From assembly GCA_021811225.1 (NCBI GenBank), contig JAJZPJ010000074.1, positions 1-11,980 on the forward strand: DNA of 11,980 nt, read 5' to 3'. Below the pieces are notes generated by a model. It was not told the origin of the DNA. It did not search any database and worked only from the letters and a program-made list of their open reading frames with translations. The position numbers were made by a program, and so were the translations under genes. Origin of the DNA: Pseudomonadota bacterium (lineage in GTDB: Bacteria; Pseudomonadota; Gammaproteobacteria; Burkholderiales; Rhodocyclaceae). Position 1 is the first letter of the stretch. Every line of letters begins with the position of its first letter. Positions 7,675-11,980 of the stretch are shown one piece after another.

Positions 7675-7728
7675 GCCGCGACGCGACATGCAAAGTGCCC
7701 CCCAAGCGCAGCGGGCATGAGCGAACAC

Positions 7729-7770
7729 GCCGGCGCCGGCCAGATGATGGCCGCGCCGGCTTTCTTTTTT
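7729..7770 (+). terminator. Intrinsic terminator between rpsO and pnp
   Basis: Arm 7729-7741 (GCCGGCGCCGGCC) pairs with 7749-7760 (GGCCGCGCCGGC) over 12 base pairs with a single bulged C, around loop AGATGAT. A T-rich tail TTTCTTTTTT follows (7761-7770). It should end most rpsO transcripts. Since I see no convincing promoter between it and pnp, pnp expression probably depends on read-through, as at the rpsO t1 terminator of E. coli. Confidence 0.88.
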
Positions 7771-7791
7771 GGGTCCGCCAGCGAGCGGCCC
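7771..7791 (+). promoter_or_regulatory. Stem-loop in the pnp leader
   Basis: GGG (7771-7773) and CCGC (7775-7778) pair with GCGG (7785-7788) and CCC (7789-7791), with a bulged T and a six-base loop. It lies directly after the terminator tail and 15 nt before the pnp Shine-Dalgarno. In E. coli the pnp leader is cut by RNase III and PNPase then represses its own synthesis; this hairpin occupies the equivalent place. It is shorter than a good RNase III substrate unless extended by other pairing. Confidence 0.4.
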
Positions 7792-7806
7792 TCGGCAGAC
7801 ATGACG

Positions 7807-7812
7807 AAAGGA
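7807..7812 (+). promoter_or_regulatory. Ribosome binding site for the TTG start of pnp
   Basis: AAAGGA lies 7 nt before the TTG at 7820. This supports the TTG start, which gives the family-typical N-terminus MLNLT. Confidence 0.7.
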
Positions 7813-7819
7813 TAGACCC

Positions 7820-9943
<2,124 letters not shown>

Positions 9944-9958
9944 GCTAGCTTAGCCAAT

Positions 9959-9987
9959 AAAAAAGGACGCCTCGGCGTCCTTTTCTT
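9959..9987. terminator. Bidirectional terminator between pnp and dksA
   Basis: GGACGC (9965-9970) pairs with GCGTCC (9975-9980) around CTCG. It is flanked by six A's on the left (9959-9964) and TTTTCTT on the right (9981-9987). Read rightwards it ends pnp; read leftwards the A run becomes a six-U tail, so it also serves the convergent dksA transcript, whose stop codon is about 40 nt away. Confidence 0.85.
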
Positions 9988-9995
9988 ATTGCGCT

Positions 9996-10030
9996 GTAGG
10001 TCGGGCTTCAGCCCGACGCCGTCGGCCTAC
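9996..10030. repeat. REP-like extragenic palindrome with GTAG head
   Basis: A GTAG tetranucleotide (9996-9999) precedes a perfect 7-bp palindrome, GTCGGGC (10000-10006) and GCCCGAC (10011-10017), with loop TTCA. An outer GTAGG (9996-10000) / CCTAC (10026-10030) inverted pair frames the element, so a GTAG head is present on both strands. This is the architecture of REP sequences mobilised by REP-associated tyrosine transposases (RAYTs). The right end overlaps the last codons of dksA, including its TAG stop (10027-10029 on the + strand). Only one copy is in the window, so repeat status is inferred from the architecture. Confidence 0.55.
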
Positions 10031-10461
10031 TTCGCGACCTGTTTCTCCCTCAGTTCCTCCAGCGTCTTGCAGTCGATGCACAGGGTCGCCGTCGGGCGGG
10101 CCTCCAGGCGCTTTAAGCCGATCTCGACGCCGCAGCTGTCGCAATAGCCATACTCGCCGTTCTCGATGCGCCCGAGCGCCTCGTCGATCTTCTTGATCAG
10201 CTTGCGCTCGCGGTCGCGGTTGCGCAGTTCGAGCGCGATGTCGGATTCCTGGCTGGCGCGATCGTTGGGGTCGGCGAAGACGGTGGCCTCGTCCTGCATG
10301 GTGTGCACGGTCCGCTCGATGTCCACCATCAGTTCGCTCTTGAGGGACATCAGGATGGTGCGGAAGTGGTTGTGCTGCAGGTTGTTCATGTATTCCTCGC
10401 CCTTTTTCGACACGTAGGGAGGAAACTGTTTATGCAGGAGATCTTCGGCGGCCATTGGCAT
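10027..10461 (-). CDS. dksA: RNA polymerase-binding transcription factor DksA
   Basis: DksA (144 residues) inserts a coiled coil into the RNA polymerase secondary channel and, with ppGpp, represses stable-RNA promoters and activates amino-acid genes. The N-terminal part leads to GEEYMN (21-26), the coiled coil spans about 28-100, and its tip carries the essential Asp64, Asp67 and Ala69 (DPNDRA). A C4 zinc finger follows with Cys107, 110, 128 and 131. LELRNRDRERKLIKKI and LEARPTATLCIDCKTL are nearly identical to E. coli DksA (151 residues). This is the zinc-containing form rather than a cysteine-poor paralogue. The start is uncertain: ATG at 10461 and ATG at 10455 are both possible and neither has a clear Shine-Dalgarno. 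It is transcribed against pnp, sharing the terminator at 9959-9987. Confidence 0.95.
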   Translation of the reverse strand: MPMAAEDLLHKQFPPYVSKKGEEYMNNLQHNHFRTILMSLKSELMVDIERTVHTMQDEATVFADPNDRASQESDIALELRNRDRERKLIKKIDEALGRIENGEYGYCDSCGVEIGLKRLEARPTATLCIDCKTLEELREKQVAK

Positions 10462-10486
10462 TTCAGTGCATCAGCGAAAAGAGGGC

Positions 10487-10515
10487 TTTATAAACGAAAT
10501 GCGCCCGCGCCGCAA
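10487..10515 (-). promoter_or_regulatory. Putative sigma70-type promoter of dksA
   Basis: On the - strand, TTGCGG (10515-10510) and TATAAA (10492-10487) are separated by exactly 17 nt. Transcription would start near 10480, leaving a leader of about 20 nt. The bases right after the -10 are GCCCTC, a GC-rich discriminator compatible with autoregulation by DksA/ppGpp, which is reported for E. coli dksA but inferred here. Confidence 0.6.
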
Positions 10516-10633
10516 GGGAAAATGACTATCCGAGGCCGGTAGAAAATAGTCGGCCCGAATCCGGAGATCGATGACTTCCGGCGCCATCTTCCGGCTTTCC
10601 GGACCCTCGGGGAGCGGGCGAGTCAAGAGGGAA

Positions 10634-11482
10634 TCAGGAAGGGGACGCGCAGACCTTCTGTTCCTGCACGCCCAGAGCCTCGATGGACAGGCGCATCGTA
10701 TCGCCCGCCTTCAGATAACGCGGCGGTTTCCTGCCGAGTCCGACGCCGGGCGGCGTGCCGGTCGCGATCACGTCGCCCGGCAGCAGCGTCATGAAACGGC
10801 TGATATAGCTCACGATCTCGGCGCAGCCGAAGATCATGGTGCGGGTGTTGCCGTTTTGCATGATCTGCCCGTTGACCGTCAGCCGCATGGCGAGATTCTG
10901 CGGATCGGGGATTTCGTCGCGGGTGACCAGCCAGGGGCCGATCGGACCGAAGGTGTCGCAGCCCTTGCCCTTGTCCCACTGTCCGCCGCGTTCGAGCTGG
11001 AATTCGCGCTCGGAAATGTCATTGACGGCGACGTAGCCGGCCACGTATTCGAGCGCCCGTTCCAGCGGAACATCGCGTGCGATCGAGCCGATCACGATCC
11101 CGAGTTCGATTTCCCAGTCGGTCTTCGCCGACCCCTTGGGCATGATCACCGGATCCGTCGGCCCGGTGATGCAGGTCGTGGCTTTCATGAACAGAACCGG
11201 CTCGGTCGGGATCGCCATGCCCGCCTCCTCGGCGTGATCACGGTAGTTGAGCCCGACGCAGACCAGTTTGCTGATGCAGGTCAGCGGCACGCCCAGGCGC
11301 GGCTTGCCGGAAACCAAGGGCAGAGTTTCGACGGAGAGCTTTCTCAATTCGGCCAGACCTTGCGGCGACAGCGCCGCACGGTCGATTTCGGCGATCGAAG
11401 CCGATAGATCGCGTAGCCGGCCATCGCCGTCGATCAAGCCCGGCTTTTCCTCGCCAGCCGCGCCGTAACGAACAAGTTTCAT
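10634..11482 (-). CDS. Fumarylacetoacetate hydrolase (FAH) family protein
   Basis: The 282-residue product belongs to the FAH superfamily of Mg/Mn-dependent enzymes that cleave C-C bonds in, hydrate or decarboxylate 2-oxo acids. A small N-terminal domain (about 1-68) precedes the catalytic fold (about 70-282). CVGLNYRDHAEEAG (75-88), LFMKATTCITGP (97-108), the metal ligands Glu124 and Glu126 in DWEIELGIVIG, Asp155 in AVNDISERE, and KGCDTFGPIGPW (173-184) are all visible, as is LLPGDVIATGTPPGVG near the end. The active site looks intact. Related proteins are annotated as ureidoglycolate lyase, 2-keto-4-pentenoate hydratase or acylpyruvase, and sequence alone does not choose between them. I start it at 11482, where family similarity begins, with GGGG (11493-11496) upstream; an extension to 11722 would run antisense into tRNA-Pro. 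A TAGAAT at complement 11520-11525 may be its -10, without a clear -35. There are no pathway neighbours. Confidence 0.85.
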   Translation of the reverse strand: MKLVRYGAAGEEKPGLIDGDGRLRDLSASIAEIDRAALSPQGLAELRKLSVETLPLVSGKPRLGVPLTCISKLVCVGLNYRDHAEEAGMAIPTEPVLFMKATTCITGPTDPVIMPKGSAKTDWEIELGIVIGSIARDVPLERALEYVAGYVAVNDISEREFQLERGGQWDKGKGCDTFGPIGPWLVTRDEIPDPQNLAMRLTVNGQIMQNGNTRTMIFGCAEIVSYISRFMTLLPGDVIATGTPPGVGLGRKPPRYLKAGDTMRLSIEALGVQEQKVCASPS

Positions 11483-11641
11483 CGGTGACGATCCCCACGG
11501 TTGTGATTCACTTCCCTCTATTCTAGCGGCTGCCGGGGATTCGGCGCGCCGGCATTTGACCGCGCTGGCGACGGGTGTGGATCCGAACTCCGGCCAATAC
11601 CTCGGGTGAAATCGGAGGCCCGAGAGCGAGGCTCGGTAAAT

Positions 11642-11670
11642 TTGACCTGCCACGACGCTGCCGGTAGAAT
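11642..11670 (+). promoter_or_regulatory. Promoter of the tRNA-Pro/Arg/His cluster
   Basis: TTGACC (11642-11647) and TAGAAT (11665-11670) each match 5 of 6 consensus bases and are spaced by the optimal 17 nt. The discriminator GCGCGCTC (11671-11678) is strongly GC-rich, as in stringently controlled stable-RNA promoters. The predicted start near 11677 is only a few bases before the tRNA-Pro 5' end. Confidence 0.85.
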
Positions 11671-11679
11671 GCGCGCTCT

Positions 11680-11756
<77 letters not shown>

Positions 11757-11777
11757 GCCTCGACCAGCGATTGACCG

Positions 11778-11854
11778 GTGCCCGTAGCTCAACCGGATAG
11801 AGCACCAGCCTTCTAAGCTGGGGGTTACAGGTTCGATTCCTGTCGGGCACGCCA
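11778..11854 (+). tRNA. tRNA-Arg (anticodon UCU)
   Basis: A 77-nt cloverleaf. Acceptor GTGCCCG (11778-11784) pairs with CGGGCAC (11844-11850). The anticodon stem CCAGC/GCTGG encloses CTTCTAA with anticodon TCT at 11812-11814. The T-arm has GGTTCGATTCC, the discriminator is G and CCA is encoded. It reads AGA/AGG, which are rare in a genome this GC-rich. It lies 21 nt after tRNA-Pro, in the same transcript. Confidence 0.97.
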
Positions 11855-11901
11855 GCATGGCTTGGCCGAGAGCAGCGAGAGTGGCAGTAGCAGCATCAGT
11901 G

Positions 11902-11977
11902 GTGGACGTAGCTCAGTTGGTAGAGTCCTGGATTGTGATTCCAGTCGTCGTGGGTTCGAGTCCCATCGTCCACCCCA
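11902..11977 (+). tRNA. tRNA-His (anticodon GUG)
   Basis: A 76-nt cloverleaf. Acceptor GTGGACG (11902-11908) pairs with CGTCCAC (11967-11973). The anticodon stem CTGGA/TCCAG encloses TTGTGAT with anticodon GTG at 11935-11937. CCA is encoded at 11975-11977. The genome-encoded G at 11901 can supply the extra G-1 opposite discriminator C11974, the identity element of tRNA-His, so the mature 5' end may be 11901. It lies 47 nt after tRNA-Arg; further tRNAs may follow beyond the window. Confidence 0.97.
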
Positions 11978-11980
11978 ACA

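Noticed and set aside
10562..10610. TTCCGG motifs and a TCCGG-CTTT-CCGGA hairpin (10590-10603) downstream of the FAH gene as a terminator
   Set aside because: The stem is only 5 bp and no U-run follows on either strand; it gives too little to call a terminator.

Overview
The window is GC-rich chromosomal DNA from a betaproteobacterium. The sequences of RimP, NusA, IF2 and RluB and the gene order fit Rhodocyclales or Nitrosomonadales-type lineages, but I cannot fix the genus by eye. Nearly all of it is conserved housekeeping sequence. I see no phage, transposase, CRISPR array, toxin-antitoxin pair or defence system.

Region by region: (1) 1-1124 holds the 3' end of scpB (chromosome segregation) and, overlapping it by 17 nt, rluB (23S rRNA pseudouridine synthase). 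(2) 1125-1279 is a leader with a sigma70-type promoter and a perfect intrinsic terminator lying before the first gene of the next operon. (3) 1280-7343 is the canonical rimP-nusA-infB-rbfA-truB cluster on the + strand, which joins 30S maturation, transcription elongation and termination, translation initiation and tRNA modification. (4) 7344-9943 is rpsO (S15), with its own promoter, then a strong terminator, then pnp (PNPase). This matches the well-known rpsO-pnp arrangement, in which pnp is expressed by read-through or under post-transcriptional control. (5) 9956-10030 is a convergent intergenic stretch with a bidirectional terminator and a REP-like palindrome with a GTAG head that touches the dksA stop codon. 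(6) 10027-10461, - strand, is dksA, the ppGpp co-regulator of RNA polymerase. (7) 10634-11482, - strand, is an orphan fumarylacetoacetate hydrolase-family gene of unknown substrate. (8) 11642-11977, + strand, is a tRNA cluster Pro(UGG)-Arg(UCU)-His(GUG) behind a near-consensus promoter with a GC-rich discriminator, the kind of promoter DksA/ppGpp usually controls.

The genes share one theme: building and controlling the gene-expression machinery (rRNA modification, 30S assembly, initiation, RNA decay, stringent response, tRNA supply). The FAH-family gene is the only metabolic gene. The points most worth a second look are regulatory: the terminator in the rimP leader, the terminator plus hairpin between rpsO and pnp, the REP-like element at dksA, and TTG start codons on both truB and pnp. 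I did not find a convincing new biological system here.
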